A stretch of DNA of 64,000 nt from Lachnospiraceae bacterium (lineage in GTDB: Bacteria > Bacillota > Clostridia > Lachnospirales > Lachnospiraceae), in contig JAMPFQ010000014.1 in assembly GCA_023664345.1 (NCBI GenBank), positions 1,879 to 65,878 on the forward strand, in the 5' to 3' direction. A program made the translations under genes and the position numbers. Below the pieces are notes generated by a model. The model did no database searches. It saw nothing but the letters and a program-made list of their open reading frames with translations, and was not told the origin of the DNA. Shown one piece after another: positions 44,556 to 54,262 of this stretch. Each line of letters opens with the position of its first letter. Positions within the stretch are counted from its first letter, which is position 1.

Positions 44556-45039
44556 GAATGAGACCCGGACAGAGTTTCCTTTTGACGTGGAAACAGTGGG
44601 CAGGATTGTGTGCGAGGCGGTCCTTGAGTCGGAGGGCTGTCCTTATGAGACCCAGGTGGATCTGGTGCTGACGGATAACGAGGGGATCAGGGAACTGAAC
44701 AGGGAATGCCGCGGAATCGACAGGGAGACGGATGTGCTTTCTTTTCCCAATCTGGATCTTGAAAAGGCGGGCGTATTTGAGATCCCCAAGGAGGCGGAAG
44801 CGGACTGCTTCGATCCGGATACGGGAGAACTTCTGCTGGGCGATATCATGATCTCCGTGGACAGGATTCGGGAGCAGGCGGAAAGCTATGGGCACAGCCT
44901 GAAGAGGGAGTTTGCTTTTCTGGTGGCGCACAGTATGCTGCATCTGTGCGGCTATGACCATATGGAACCTGAGGAGGCTAAGGTCATGGAGCGGAAGCAG
45001 GAGGCGCTGCTGACCGGACTGGGGATCACCAGAGACTGA
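44539..45039 (+). CDS. ybeY: Endoribonuclease / rRNA maturation factor YbeY
   Basis: YbeY is a zinc-dependent endoribonuclease in 16S rRNA processing and ribosome quality control. The 166-residue protein has RGIDRETDVLSFP and the metal motif AHSMLHLCGYDHMEPEE with three histidines (a serine replaces the usual glycine in HGxLHL). ATG 44539 lies inside the end of the previous gene, with GAGAGGAG upstream. Confidence 0.94.
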   Translation: MTFYVENETRTEFPFDVETVGRIVCEAVLESEGCPYETQVDLVLTDNEGIRELNRECRGIDRETDVLSFPNLDLEKAGVFEIPKEAEADCFDPDTGELLLGDIMISVDRIREQAESYGHSLKREFAFLVAHSMLHLCGYDHMEPEEAKVMERKQEALLTGLGITRD

Positions 45040-45055
45040 TTTTGAGGGACATTGG

Positions 45056-46660
45056 ATGAATTCAAATGAGATAAAGAGACGAAAGATACAGGGAGCCGCC
45101 AATAGCATCTTCCTAATCACCATGATCGCTGTGGGCAGGATGGCGGGAGATAACGGCGTCACATATATCGCGGTGACAGCGTTTGCGTTCGCCGTTCTGT
45201 GGGCGCTTTGCTGCGGCCATACGGCGGATACCCTTGGCAAGCTTCTCAGGGTGCGCAATGCCAAGGGACAGTATAAAAGCGCGGCAAAGATGCGGCGCAA
45301 CATCATGATGTTCCAGCTGGCAGCGGGACTGGCGGGTACCGCGGTCATGCTTTTTGGAGCGGGAGTGATCGCGGGCAGGCTGTTCCAGGTGCATTACAGC
45401 ATATATCTGATGATGCTGCTGTCGCCTGCGCTGCTCCTGCGGGGAGTGTCCGCGGTGCTGATGGGATATTGCCAGGGGGATGGTTCCGAGATGCCCCCGG
45501 CGGCGGCAAGTGTCCTCCGCCAGGTGTTCATTTTGGTCTTCAGCCTGATCTTCTGCCGCTTTCTGGGGGATTACGGTGAAAAGGTCAGCAGGCTGCTGGT
45601 GCAGGCTGATTTCGCGTCCATGCACACTGCGGCGGGCTTTTGTATCGCGGTGGATGTGAGCGAAGTGATCGTGATCTTGTTTTTGCTGGTGATCCGGAGG
45701 ATCGGCAGGTATTCCAGGAGAAAGGAACAGCTTGAGGGACTGCGTGCCACGGATTCTTTCATGGGGGCGGTGCAGAGTTTTACCGCTGGCAGGGCGCCGT
45801 TCCTGGGGATCCAGTTGTTGCTGCTGCTGCCAGTCCTTTCAGGGTTTCTTTTCTTTGAGAAGAACGTGCCGGACTGGGAAGCGGGAATGCGGGATTACGG
45901 CGCTTACTGCGGAAAGTATCTGGCAGTCAGCGTATTGATTGTTCTGCTGACCGCGGGGGCCTTTATCCAGATATGCAGCAAAACAGTGATAACCCTGCGG
46001 AAAGGAGAACCGCGGTTCGCAAGGGTGATCTTCCAGAGCGGCGTTCATATCACGGTGATCCATTCGCTGTTCCTTGCGGCCATCCTGGCGGTGCTTTCGA
46101 CGCAGGCAGCTGATCTTCTGGATCCGGACAACGGTGCGCTGGCAGGGAAACTGTTCCGGGGAGGGGCCCTGATGATCCCCTTTGCGGCGCTGGCATTCTA
46201 TTTTGCCAGATTCCTGATATTGACGGGCAAAAATCTTCTGGTCCTGGGGGCGCTGGTGATCTCTGATGTCATATACATCCTCAGTATGACCCTGTTTTTG
46301 AATGTCTGGAAAGCGGGCATACTGGCGCTGGTCTATGCGGGTATCATGGGCAGCGCGGTCTGCTGCATCCTGTTAGGAGTCATTACCTATAAGCAGCTTC
46401 GGGTGGGCGATCTGTGGCTGCAGATATTTGTGATCCCCGGGGGAGCGGCCTGTATCACCGGACTGTTGTGCATGCTGTTGTCGAAACTGATCTCTCCCCA
46501 TCTGGGCGATGCCGTGACACTGATTGTATGTATTGCCCTTTCGGCGGCCGTATATTGGCTGCTTTTGCTGCTGGCGAGAAATTTCAGCGAACAGGAACTG
46601 GAAAATATTCCCGGCGGGAAGTGGATCATATCTTTCGGGCAGATGCTCCATCTTTTATAG
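45056..46660 (+). CDS. Oligosaccharide flippase-like (MVF/MATE) membrane protein
   Basis: This is a polytopic membrane protein of 534 residues with about 12-14 hydrophobic helices in the pattern of the MOP flippase group (SpoVB/MurJ/PST). No single family was certain. It follows ybeY in the place where dgkA or era often lie. Such proteins flip lipid-linked sugars; sporulation cortex synthesis (SpoVB) is a possible role given the neighbours. GAGGGACATT precedes the ATG. Confidence 0.7.
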   Translation: MNSNEIKRRKIQGAANSIFLITMIAVGRMAGDNGVTYIAVTAFAFAVLWALCCGHTADTLGKLLRVRNAKGQYKSAAKMRRNIMMFQLAAGLAGTAVMLFGAGVIAGRLFQVHYSIYLMMLLSPALLLRGVSAVLMGYCQGDGSEMPPAAASVLRQVFILVFSLIFCRFLGDYGEKVSRLLVQADFASMHTAAGFCIAVDVSEVIVILFLLVIRRIGRYSRRKEQLEGLRATDSFMGAVQSFTAGRAPFLGIQLLLLLPVLSGFLFFEKNVPDWEAGMRDYGAYCGKYLAVSVLIVLLTAGAFIQICSKTVITLRKGEPRFARVIFQSGVHITVIHSLFLAAILAVLSTQAADLLDPDNGALAGKLFRGGALMIPFAALAFYFARFLILTGKNLLVLGALVISDVIYILSMTLFLNVWKAGILALVYAGIMGSAVCCILLGVITYKQLRVGDLWLQIFVIPGGAACITGLLCMLLSKLISPHLGDAVTLIVCIALSAAVYWLLLLLARNFSEQELENIPGGKWIISFGQMLHLL

Positions 46661-46734
46661 GAATACTGTATAAAAAAACGGAAAAAAGCTGATACTGATT
46701 GCAAAGCCTGACATGGCGGCATGAGGGAATCAAT

Positions 46735-47451
46735 ATGAAATTTGTAAAAGGTATCAGCTTGTATTTTATATATCCCATGGCAATGTTATGTATCGGATTT
46801 TATGGTGGCGTATTGTCCAGCCATTTTTTTTATCCGGGAGAGCAGACACATGAAAACGGGGAGGCATATGAGGCTCCATCGCAGGGCGGCATGACGGGAG
46901 AAACTGTGGAGGTGCCGGAGAACCTGGATTACAGGGCGGGAAATGGTCTGCCGGAGGAACTGGTTCCTCCGGATGAGGATCTGCTGCTGGAGGCAGCGGC
47001 GGCTTCCGAGACGCTTTCCGCGGACACGGAGTATGTGTTGGAGGAGACCAATATACTGGATCAGTCCGTGGTGCGGACCACATGGAGGCTGCCCCGCCAA
47101 TATATGGGCATGAACAGGCAGCAGTTTCTGGAGACGATGGAACTGTATGAGGCTCATCCGCCGCTCTCCGAGAGGGAGAGGGGATTTGTGGGGCTGGAGG
47201 TGCTTTCCTTTTCCAGGGAGAGAGTGGTAGTGCGGATGGACTATCGGTATGTGCAGCCCAGCGCCAGCTTTTATCTGGCTGTTTATGATAATGAGGTGGT
47301 GGTCTATCTGGAGGACAAGCGGACTGTTTATATCAATACAGAGATTCCGCTGGATTCTCTGCCGGAGAATGTGCAGCAGGAGATCATACAGATGATGTGG
47401 ATGCCGGATGAGGAGAGTTTGTATCAGTTTTTGGAGAGTTATTCCAGCTAA
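46735..47451 (+). CDS. Membrane-anchored BofC-like hypothetical protein
   Basis: The 238-residue protein has an N-terminal membrane segment (about 8-27), an acidic extracytoplasmic linker and a C-terminal domain (about 110-238; TWRLPRQYMGMNRQQFLETM) that resembles BofC C-terminal-like sporulation domains, but I am not certain. GAGGGAATC precedes ATG 46735; the ATG at 46699 is less likely. Position after a flippase and the sporulation cluster fits a forespore or cortex role (inference). Confidence 0.6.
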   Translation: MKFVKGISLYFIYPMAMLCIGFYGGVLSSHFFYPGEQTHENGEAYEAPSQGGMTGETVEVPENLDYRAGNGLPEELVPPDEDLLLEAAAASETLSADTEYVLEETNILDQSVVRTTWRLPRQYMGMNRQQFLETMELYEAHPPLSERERGFVGLEVLSFSRERVVVRMDYRYVQPSASFYLAVYDNEVVVYLEDKRTVYINTEIPLDSLPENVQQEIIQMMWMPDEESLYQFLESYSS

Positions 47452-47460
47452 AGGCGAAAA

Positions 47461-47536
47461 GATTTTCTAAGACGGTAGAGTACACCGTCCAAGAAAATCT
47501 ATGTTTCGCCTGGAAGAATCGTGAAACGATTCTTCC
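47461..47536. repeat. Composite hairpin repeat after the BofC-like gene (copy 3)
   Basis: GATTTTCTAAGACGGT (47461-47476) pairs with ACCGTCCAAGAAAATC (47484-47499), and GGAAGAATCGT/ACGATTCTTCC (47512-47536) is a perfect 11-bp stem over GAA. The same order recurs after plsY and, in part, after smc. Confidence 0.8.
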
Positions 47537-47550
47537 GGGGGCAGAGGGAC

Positions 47551-47704
47551 GGCGCCGGGATGTCAGGGTCGTTTTCAGCAGCGGCTCGATAGGCGTTGCG
47601 AGGAGCTTCAGGCACGGCAATGCCCGTCATTGGACGGGCATCGCCGGAGTCTCCTCTTCACATCTCACTCACGCTGCTGAAAATGACCCTGACACCCCGG
47701 CGCC
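47551..47704. repeat. 154-bp cruciform with 34-bp inverted arms
   Basis: The left arm (47551-47584, GGCGCCGGGATGTCAGGG onward) and right arm (47671-47704) match in about 32 of 34 positions. Within them GAGGAG/CTCCTC and ATGCCCGTC-ATTG-GACGGGCAT form a long inner hairpin. No target-site duplication and no open frame are evident. With the previous repeat it fills much of the 470-base gap; 47705-47921 shows no gene. Confidence 0.8.
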
Positions 47705-47921
47705 TGTATCTGGCGGGTTGTAGTAGGAAGAGCGGAAAGGCGGAAGGCGATAGTTTCAGGGGTTGAGGTGTGAGGGTGTGGGTTGGAAGCAGGATTTACA
47801 TATTGGTTTGGAGTGGCGGTACGTAGTAAGTGATGGGGAATAGGGGAAAAGGAGTTGGGGAGCGCCTGAGTGCGTTTTTTTTGCGAGAGATTTGTGGGCT
47901 GGAAGCGGCAGGGAGGATGGG

Positions 47922-49232
47922 ATGATGAGAAAGACAGTAGGAGTGATCGGCGGCGGCGCGGCGGGGATGATGGCGGCGATCACGGCGGCCAGGCAGGGGG
48001 CGCGGGTGACGGTGCTGGAGGGGAATGACCGCGTGGGGAAGAAAATCTTGTCCACGGGGAACGGAAAGTGTAATCTGGGAAACAGGAAGCAGGGGCTGGA
48101 GGAGTATCATACGGAGCAGCCGGAGCGGTTAAGGAAATGTCTGGAGCGGTTTGGGACGGAGGATACGATTGCTTTTTTCCAGGGAATCGGGCTGCTCATA
48201 AAAGAGAAGAATGGATACCTTTATCCTGCCTGCGAGCAGGCTTCGGCGGTGTTGGATGTGCTTCGGTTCGAACTGGCGGCGTTGGGCGTGCAGGTGATCA
48301 CCGGATGCAAGGTGGTGCAGATCCTGCCCGGACAGAAAGCAGGACGGGATCTGACGGAGGACAGCCGGAGCCCATCGAGCCGGAAAGACAGCCGAATCCG
48401 GCCGCAGGGAGGACAGATCGCGGTGAAGAGTGAGAAACAGACTTTCCGCTTTGACAGTGTGGTGATCGCCTGCGGGGGGAAAGCGGCGCCTAAGACAGGT
48501 TCTGACGGAAGCGGGTTTCAGCTGGCGGAGCAGATAGGACATAAGCTGATCCCTACGGTCCCGGCTCTGGTGCAGCTGCGTTGTGACGAGTCTTATCTGA
48601 AAGCGGTGTCAGGGGTGCGTGCGGATGCCATGATCTGTGTCTGGAACGGCGGAAAATGCGTTGCCTGTGAGAGAGGGGAATTGCAGCTGACGGATCAGGG
48701 GATTTCGGGAATACCGGTCTTTCAGCTGAGCAGGCAGGTGAATTACATATTGCAGAAGCAGAGAGAAGTGGAAGTAACGGTGGACTTTCTGCCGGATTAT
48801 GGGCAGGAGGAATACGAAGCGCTGCAGGTGGGCAGGAAGCTGCTGCAAAGTGACAGGACAGTGGAAGAATTTTTCACCGGACTGCTCCATAAAAAGCTGA
48901 TGCAGCAGTTTGTGAAGCTGGCAGGGTTAAAGCCGGGGGAGCCTGCGGGGACGGCGGACGAGGATGCCATGAGGAGGGTCTATGGACTGTGCCGGGAATG
49001 GCGGGTTCATGTGACTGGGCACCATTCTTATGACAGTGCGCAGGCCTGCGCCGGAGGCGTGCCCTTGGATCAGGTGACGGAGGATCTGGAATCCTGCAGG
49101 GCGCCGGGTGTTTTCTTCGCCGGGGAGATCCTGGACGTGGATGGGAAATGCGGGGGCTATAACCTGCAGTGGGCATGGTGCAGCGGCTATCTGGCGGGGA
49201 AAGCGGCGGCTGATGTTTCAGGCAAAGGATGA
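47922..49232 (+). CDS. FAD-dependent oxidoreductase, HI0933/BaiN-like
   Basis: This is a flavoprotein of the HI0933 (YhiN, BaiN) family with 436 residues. The N-terminal dinucleotide motif GVIGGGAAGMMAA (about 7-19) is followed by GNGKCNLGN and a C-terminal AGEILDVDGKCGGYNLQWAW. Relatives are annotated as aminoacetone oxidase-like or bile-acid reductases, but the substrate here is unknown. ATG 47922 follows GGGAGG; ATG 47925 is equally possible. A second flavoprotein gene follows. Confidence 0.88.
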   Translation: MMRKTVGVIGGGAAGMMAAITAARQGARVTVLEGNDRVGKKILSTGNGKCNLGNRKQGLEEYHTEQPERLRKCLERFGTEDTIAFFQGIGLLIKEKNGYLYPACEQASAVLDVLRFELAALGVQVITGCKVVQILPGQKAGRDLTEDSRSPSSRKDSRIRPQGGQIAVKSEKQTFRFDSVVIACGGKAAPKTGSDGSGFQLAEQIGHKLIPTVPALVQLRCDESYLKAVSGVRADAMICVWNGGKCVACERGELQLTDQGISGIPVFQLSRQVNYILQKQREVEVTVDFLPDYGQEEYEALQVGRKLLQSDRTVEEFFTGLLHKKLMQQFVKLAGLKPGEPAGTADEDAMRRVYGLCREWRVHVTGHHSYDSAQACAGGVPLDQVTEDLESCRAPGVFFAGEILDVDGKCGGYNLQWAWCSGYLAGKAAADVSGKG

Positions 49233-49436
49233 CGGGACAGGGCTGTCCGCCGAAAACGATATTGCAGAGGAGCCTCTGTCAGACATCATGGTTGACAAAA
49301 AAGGCTCTGAGGAGCAAGGCGGAGTAATGTGACAGGGGTCTGCAGGCAAGATGCGGTAAACGCACTTTGGGATGTGGAGCACAACAGTGGGATCGTGAAA
49401 ACAGGACAAGGTGCACTCTGCAGAATGGAGACAGGA

Positions 49437-51080
49437 ATGTTACGGATCAATCAGGTAAAGATAAGAATGGATCACACAGAACAGGACTTACGAAAGAAAG
49501 TGGCGGACATGCTCCGCATCCCTGTGGGAGAGATACGGACACTCACCATTGTGCGCCAGTCCATTGACGCTAGGAAAAAGCCGGAGATCTCTTACAGCTA
49601 TACGGTGGATGTGGAAACGGCGGGCGAAGAAAGACTCTTACGGAAAATGAAAGGCAGGCTGCAGATCTCCAGGGCGGAGGATGTGAAGTATCGTTTCCCC
49701 GAATCGGGGACGAAAGAATCAAAATATCCGCCTGTAATCGTGGGAATGGGGCCGGCGGGATTGTTCTGCGGGTATTATCTGGCTTTGCACGGTTATCGTC
49801 CGATTCTGTTAGAGAGAGGGAAGTGCGTGGAGGAAAGGCAGAAAGACGTGGAGGCATTCTGGCGGACGGGGATGCTGGACCCTGCTTCCAACGTGCAGTT
49901 TGGGGAGGGCGGTGCGGGCGCTTTTTCCGATGGCAAGCTGAACACGCTGGTAAAGGATAAGGATGGCCGGAACAGGGAGGTGCTGGAGACATTTGTGAAG
50001 TATGGGGCGAAAGAGAGTATCCGATATGAGGCAAAGCCCCATGTCGGCACGGATGTGCTCTGCCATGTGGTCAGGAACATGAGGCAGGAGATCCTTGCGC
50101 TGGGCGGTCAGGTCAGGTTCGGGAGCCAGGTGACAAAGATACAGATCCGGAACGGACGGATCACAGGCGTGGAGATAAACAGGAAAGAGACTCTGCCCTG
50201 CGAACAGCTGGTACTGGCCATCGGGCACAGCGCCAGGGATACGTTTCAGATGCTGTATGAAAAACAGATTCCCATGGAAGCAAAATCGTTTGCGGTGGGG
50301 CTTCGGGTGGAGCATCCCCAGTCCATGATCGATGAGAGCCAGTATGGCAGGATGGGGGCGGAAGTGGATCGTCTGGGTGCGGCGCCCTATAAGGTGGCAG
50401 CAAAGGCTTCCAACGGCAGAGGTGTTTATTCTTTCTGCATGTGCCCCGGCGGGTATGTGGTAAACGCATCTTCGGAGCCGGGCAGGACGGCGGTCAACGG
50501 TATGAGCTACAGCGGGCGTGACGGCAGTAATGCCAACAGTGCGATCATTGTGTCCGTGACCCCGGAGGATTTTGGCAGCGATCATCCCCTTGCAGGGGTG
50601 GAATTCCAGAGGCTTCTGGAAAAGCGGGCGTATGACCTGGGCGGAGGGAAAATCCCGGTGCAGCGATACGGGGCTTTTAGAAAGGAAGTTGTATCCGGCG
50701 GAAAAAGCCACACGGCATCAGCGCCCAAAGAAGCAGATTCCATGCCGGACAGTTCCCTGCAGCCTCAGTGCAGGGGTGCGTTCTGCTGGGCGGATGTGAG
50801 CAGGATCCTTCCTGTGGAATGTAATGAAGCATTTGTGGAGGGCATGGAGATCTTCGGCAGGCAGATCAGGGGCTTTGACAGGGAGGACGCCATCCTGTCG
50901 GGAGTGGAGAGCCGGACTTCCTCCCCGGTGCGGATCTGCAGGGATGAGACATTGCAGTCAAAGGTCAGGGGACTTTATCCCTGCGGCGAGGGAGCGGGGT
51001 ACGCGGGAGGCATCACATCCGCCGCCATGGATGGTCTGAGGGTGGCGGAGGCGATCGCGGCGGAATATCATATGGGATGA
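49437..51080 (+). CDS. COG2509-type FAD-dependent dehydrogenase
   Basis: The 547-residue protein is an uncharacterised FAD-dependent dehydrogenase. An N-terminal alpha/beta domain (MLRINQVKIRMDHTEQDL) precedes IVGMGPAGLFCGYYLA (about 99-114), FGEGGAGAFSDGKLNT and a C-terminal YPCGEGAGYAGGITSAAMDG FAD loop. ATG 49437 starts at the family's first conserved segment; the frame open to 49329 has no similarity. The 204 bases before it contain only weak hairpins. It is often found near proline/folate genes in clostridia, as here. Confidence 0.87.
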   Translation: MLRINQVKIRMDHTEQDLRKKVADMLRIPVGEIRTLTIVRQSIDARKKPEISYSYTVDVETAGEERLLRKMKGRLQISRAEDVKYRFPESGTKESKYPPVIVGMGPAGLFCGYYLALHGYRPILLERGKCVEERQKDVEAFWRTGMLDPASNVQFGEGGAGAFSDGKLNTLVKDKDGRNREVLETFVKYGAKESIRYEAKPHVGTDVLCHVVRNMRQEILALGGQVRFGSQVTKIQIRNGRITGVEINRKETLPCEQLVLAIGHSARDTFQMLYEKQIPMEAKSFAVGLRVEHPQSMIDESQYGRMGAEVDRLGAAPYKVAAKASNGRGVYSFCMCPGGYVVNASSEPGRTAVNGMSYSGRDGSNANSAIIVSVTPEDFGSDHPLAGVEFQRLLEKRAYDLGGGKIPVQRYGAFRKEVVSGGKSHTASAPKEADSMPDSSLQPQCRGAFCWADVSRILPVECNEAFVEGMEIFGRQIRGFDREDAILSGVESRTSSPVRICRDETLQSKVRGLYPCGEGAGYAGGITSAAMDGLRVAEAIAAEYHMG

Positions 51081-51115
51081 TGCGGGCGCTTTTTTCAAAT
51101 CCTGATGCACATTGA

Positions 51116-51144
51116 TTGACGGAGCAGGTAAAAGCGAGTACAAT
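51116..51144 (+). promoter_or_regulatory. Promoter of the proB operon
   Basis: TTGACG (51116-51121) and TACAAT (51139-51144) are 17 bases apart, ending 35 bases before the proB ATG. It would drive proB-fthC-proA. Confidence 0.75.
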
Positions 51145-51179
51145 AGTTCTGGTATATGAGGAAAGGACACAGTATACAG

Positions 51180-52049
51180 ATGAGCGACTTAAGAGAACTG
51201 ATCAGGGAGAAGAAGCGGATCGTGGTAAAGATAGGATCTTCCTCCCTGACCCATAAGGAGACGGGAGATATAGACTATATCCGAATGGAGAAGCTTGTGC
51301 GGGAACTCAGCGATATCAGGAATCAGGGCAGGGAGGTTGTGCTGGTCTCCTCCGGCGCCATCGCTGCGGGAAAGAACGCCATGCACCTGAAAGAGATCAA
51401 AGCGGAGAGCCAGGCGGAGGCCATGGCGGTAAAGCAGGCCTGCTCGGCGGTGGGCCAGGCCAGGCTGATGATGACATACCAGAGATTATTTGCGGAGTAT
51501 AACCAGATCGCGGGGCAGATCCTGATGACGAAAAATACCATTGTGGATAACCTGAACCGCTACAACGCCCACAATACTTTCTCTGAACTGCTGAAGCTGG
51601 GCGTGATCCCCATTGTGAATGAAAACGATACCATTGCCACTTATGAGATCGAAATCGGGGACAATGATACCCTGTCGGCCATTGTGGCGGCGCTGGTGGG
51701 CGCAGACCTGCTGATCCTGCTTTCCGATATCGACGGCCTGTACACGGACGACCCCAGAAAGAATCCGGAGGCGGAATTTATCGAGCAGGTGGATGAACTG
51801 ACAGACGAATATCTGGGCATGGGCAAGGAGAGCACCGGGAGCAGCGTGGGGACCGGCGGCATGAACACCAAGCTGATCGCGGCGAAGATCGCCACCAGAT
51901 CTGGCGCGGATATGATCATTGCCAACAGCAGGGACATCGGCGTGCTGCACAGGATATTGGCGGGAGAGCATGAGGGAACGCTGTTTGTGGCGCATGAGGA
52001 TGAGAATTTCGATCTGCCGGATCTTGTGAACGGACTTCATGATAAGTAA
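51180..52049 (+). CDS. proB: Glutamate 5-kinase
   Basis: ProB phosphorylates glutamate as the first step of proline synthesis. The 289-residue protein has VVKIGSSSL (about 17-25), a feedback-sensitive amino-acid kinase core, VNENDTIATYEIEIGDND and TGGMNTKLIAAKIA. The C-terminal PUA domain of longer forms is absent, as is common in related clostridia. ATG 51180 has an AAAGGA site at long spacing; ATG 51156 has none. Confidence 0.94.
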   Translation: MSDLRELIREKKRIVVKIGSSSLTHKETGDIDYIRMEKLVRELSDIRNQGREVVLVSSGAIAAGKNAMHLKEIKAESQAEAMAVKQACSAVGQARLMMTYQRLFAEYNQIAGQILMTKNTIVDNLNRYNAHNTFSELLKLGVIPIVNENDTIATYEIEIGDNDTLSAIVAALVGADLLILLSDIDGLYTDDPRKNPEAEFIEQVDELTDEYLGMGKESTGSSVGTGGMNTKLIAAKIATRSGADMIIANSRDIGVLHRILAGEHEGTLFVAHEDENFDLPDLVNGLHDK

Positions 52050-52114
52050 GATGAATTTGTGGATAGAAAATAACAGGAAGTACTGAAAGGCCATGTTGAG
52101 GAAAGGATAATAGC

Positions 52115-52693
52115 TTGGGAGGGGATGCAGGTACAACTACAGGGACAAAATCCCGGATCCGCAGCAGGATACTAAAAATCAGGAATGCCCTCACGGAAGA
52201 AGAGCGGAAGCATGCGGCCTGTCTGCTGACGGAGCGGATATTGGAGCATCAGTGGTACTGTCTGTCGGATATGATCCTCTGCTATGCGGACTATGGCAGT
52301 GAGATCAGTACCAGAGAGTTGATACTGAAAGCTTTGGCTGGGGGGAAAAAGGTTTTTCTGCCCAGGGTGGAGGGGGAGAGTATGACCTTTTATCGCATCC
52401 ATGATTTAACGGCACTGGCGCAGGGATATAAAGGCATTTCTGAGCCCCGGGGAGATACGGAAAAGTATTGCGGTGGTGGGCAGGCGGAAAGGACATTATT
52501 GTTGATGCCGGGAGTGGCATTTGACAGGAATAGGAATAGGATCGGCTATGGAAAAGGCTTTTATGACCGGTTTCTGGCGGAGCATCCGGAGTTACAGCAG
52601 CGCTCCATTGCAGTGGGCTATCAATGCCAGCTGGTGGAGGAACTGCCTGCGGAGGAGACGGATATCAGGCCCTGTCAGGTGATCTGTGTGTGA
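52115..52693 (+). CDS. fthC: 5-formyltetrahydrofolate cyclo-ligase
   Basis: It converts 5-formyl-THF to 5,10-methenyl-THF in one-carbon metabolism. The 192-residue protein has a basic N-terminus, a phosphate loop near GGGQAERTLLLMPGVAFD and the C-terminal RIGYGKGFYDRFLAEHP signature. No in-frame ATG precedes the conserved core; TTG 52115 with GAAAGGA seven bases upstream is the likely start. It sits between proB and proA, 15 bases before the latter. Confidence 0.9.
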   Translation: MGGDAGTTTGTKSRIRSRILKIRNALTEEERKHAACLLTERILEHQWYCLSDMILCYADYGSEISTRELILKALAGGKKVFLPRVEGESMTFYRIHDLTALAQGYKGISEPRGDTEKYCGGGQAERTLLLMPGVAFDRNRNRIGYGKGFYDRFLAEHPELQQRSIAVGYQCQLVEELPAEETDIRPCQVICV

Positions 52694-52707
52694 AAAGGAG
52701 AGAAAGC

Positions 52708-53955
52708 ATGATAAATTTACAGGAAATGGGTCAGCGTGCGGCTGCCACAAAGGCGCAGTTGAACCGGCTGACCACGGAGGAAAAGGATCAGGCGCTGCTT
52801 GCGGCGGCGGATGCCCTGTGCAGCCATTGTGAGGAGATCCTGGAGGCCAACCGGGAGGATATGGAAGCAGCTAAAAAGAACGGCATGAGAGAGGGGATGC
52901 AGGATCGCCTGAAACTGACGGAGGACAGGATCGGCGCCATGGCGGAGGGACTGCGCCAGGTGGCGGAGCTGCCCGACTGTATCGGCGAGGTGATGGAGGA
53001 GTTTGACCGCCCCAACGGGATGCATCTGAAAAAGGTGCGCGTGCCCATGGGAGTCATCGGTATTATCTATGAGGCGCGGCCTAATGTGACCGCGGACGCT
53101 TTCGGGCTGTGCTTTAAGACGGGAAACGCCGTGATCTTAAAGGGAGGAAGCGATGCCCTGCAATCTAACCTTGCCATTGTGAAAGTGATCAGGGCGGCGC
53201 TGGAGCAGAGCGGGATCCCGGCGGATGTGCTGCAGCTGATCGGGGATACGGATCGCAGCGTGACGGTGGAATTCATGAAACTGAAGCAGTATGTTGACCT
53301 GCTGATTCCCAGAGGAAGCGCGGGGCTGATCCGCAGCGTGGTGGAGAACAGCACCATACCGGTGATCGAGACCGGCACGGGGAACTGTCACGTCTATGTG
53401 GACAGGGCTGCAGACCTGGATATGGCGGCGCGGATCATTTATAACGCAAAGACACAGCGGATCAGCGTATGTAACGCCTGCGAGTCGCTGGTGGTGCACA
53501 GGGACGTGAGGGAGGCTTTCCTGCCGAAGCTGGCGGAGATCCTTGCGCCGAAGAATGTGGAACTGCGGGGGGACGAGCGTATCAGGGAGTTCCTGCCGGA
53601 CTGCGCCGCCGCCAGGGAGGAGGATTATGGGACGGAGTATCTGGACTATATTTTGTCCCTGAAAACGGTGGACAGCCTGGAGGAGGCGATCGGGCACATC
53701 AACTGTTACGGCACCAGGCATTCCGAGTGCATTGTGACGGAGGATCGGGAAGCGGCGGAGAAATTTTTAAATGAGATCGACGCAGCCTGTGTCTACTGGA
53801 ATGTTTCCACCAGATTTACGGACGGCTATGAATTCGGCTTTGGGGCGGAGATCGGCATCAGCACGCAGAAGCTTCATGCCAGGGGTCCCATGGGGCTGAA
53901 AGAACTGACCTCTTATAAGTATACGATCCGGGGGAACGGGCAGGTCAGAGGGTGA
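52708..53955 (+). CDS. proA: Glutamate-5-semialdehyde dehydrogenase
   Basis: ProA (gamma-glutamyl phosphate reductase) makes the second step of proline synthesis. The 415-residue protein has the ALDH-like fold, VPMGVIGIIYEARPNVTADA, IPRGSAGLI and the catalytic cysteine in SVCNACESLVVH. AAAAGGAG precedes ATG 52708. feoA starts 17 bases after the stop. Confidence 0.96.
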   Translation: MINLQEMGQRAAATKAQLNRLTTEEKDQALLAAADALCSHCEEILEANREDMEAAKKNGMREGMQDRLKLTEDRIGAMAEGLRQVAELPDCIGEVMEEFDRPNGMHLKKVRVPMGVIGIIYEARPNVTADAFGLCFKTGNAVILKGGSDALQSNLAIVKVIRAALEQSGIPADVLQLIGDTDRSVTVEFMKLKQYVDLLIPRGSAGLIRSVVENSTIPVIETGTGNCHVYVDRAADLDMAARIIYNAKTQRISVCNACESLVVHRDVREAFLPKLAEILAPKNVELRGDERIREFLPDCAAAREEDYGTEYLDYILSLKTVDSLEEAIGHINCYGTRHSECIVTEDREAAEKFLNEIDAACVYWNVSTRFTDGYEFGFGAEIGISTQKLHARGPMGLKELTSYKYTIRGNGQVRG

Positions 53956-53972
53956 AAAGAAGGTCGGATATC

Positions 53973-54212
53973 ATGACATTATACGAAGCGAAAAAGGGAG
54001 AGCGGTACTGTATCTCAGGGCTGTACGTGGAACCCCAGATCACTAGGAGGTTACAGGCTCTGGGGCTGAACGACGGCACGGTGCTCAACGTATTGAACCG
54101 GAAGAAAAAAGGCGCCCTGATCGTCCAGGTCAGGGGCACAAGGCTTGCCCTGGGCAAGCATATTTCCTCCAATATAGAGATCAAGGAAGTACAGGGCGAA
54201 AAGAATCGCTGA
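53973..54212 (+). CDS. feoA: FeoA domain protein
   Basis: FeoA is an SH3-like cytosolic partner of the ferrous iron transporter FeoB. The 79-residue protein has the CISGLYVEPQITRRLQALGL and VQVRGTRLALGKHIS core. ATG 53973 follows AGAAGG; a GTG overlapping the proA stop is an alternative start. feoB follows. Confidence 0.92.
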   Translation: MTLYEAKKGERYCISGLYVEPQITRRLQALGLNDGTVLNVLNRKKKGALIVQVRGTRLALGKHISSNIEIKEVQGEKNR

Positions 54213-54262
54213 CGTGATTTTTTAAATTTTGCGGATTTTTGGGAAGAGAAAAGAGAAACAGG

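Noticed and set aside
47551..47704. Insertion sequence with terminal inverted repeats
   Set aside because: There is no transposase frame between the arms and no target duplication; kept only as a cruciform repeat.
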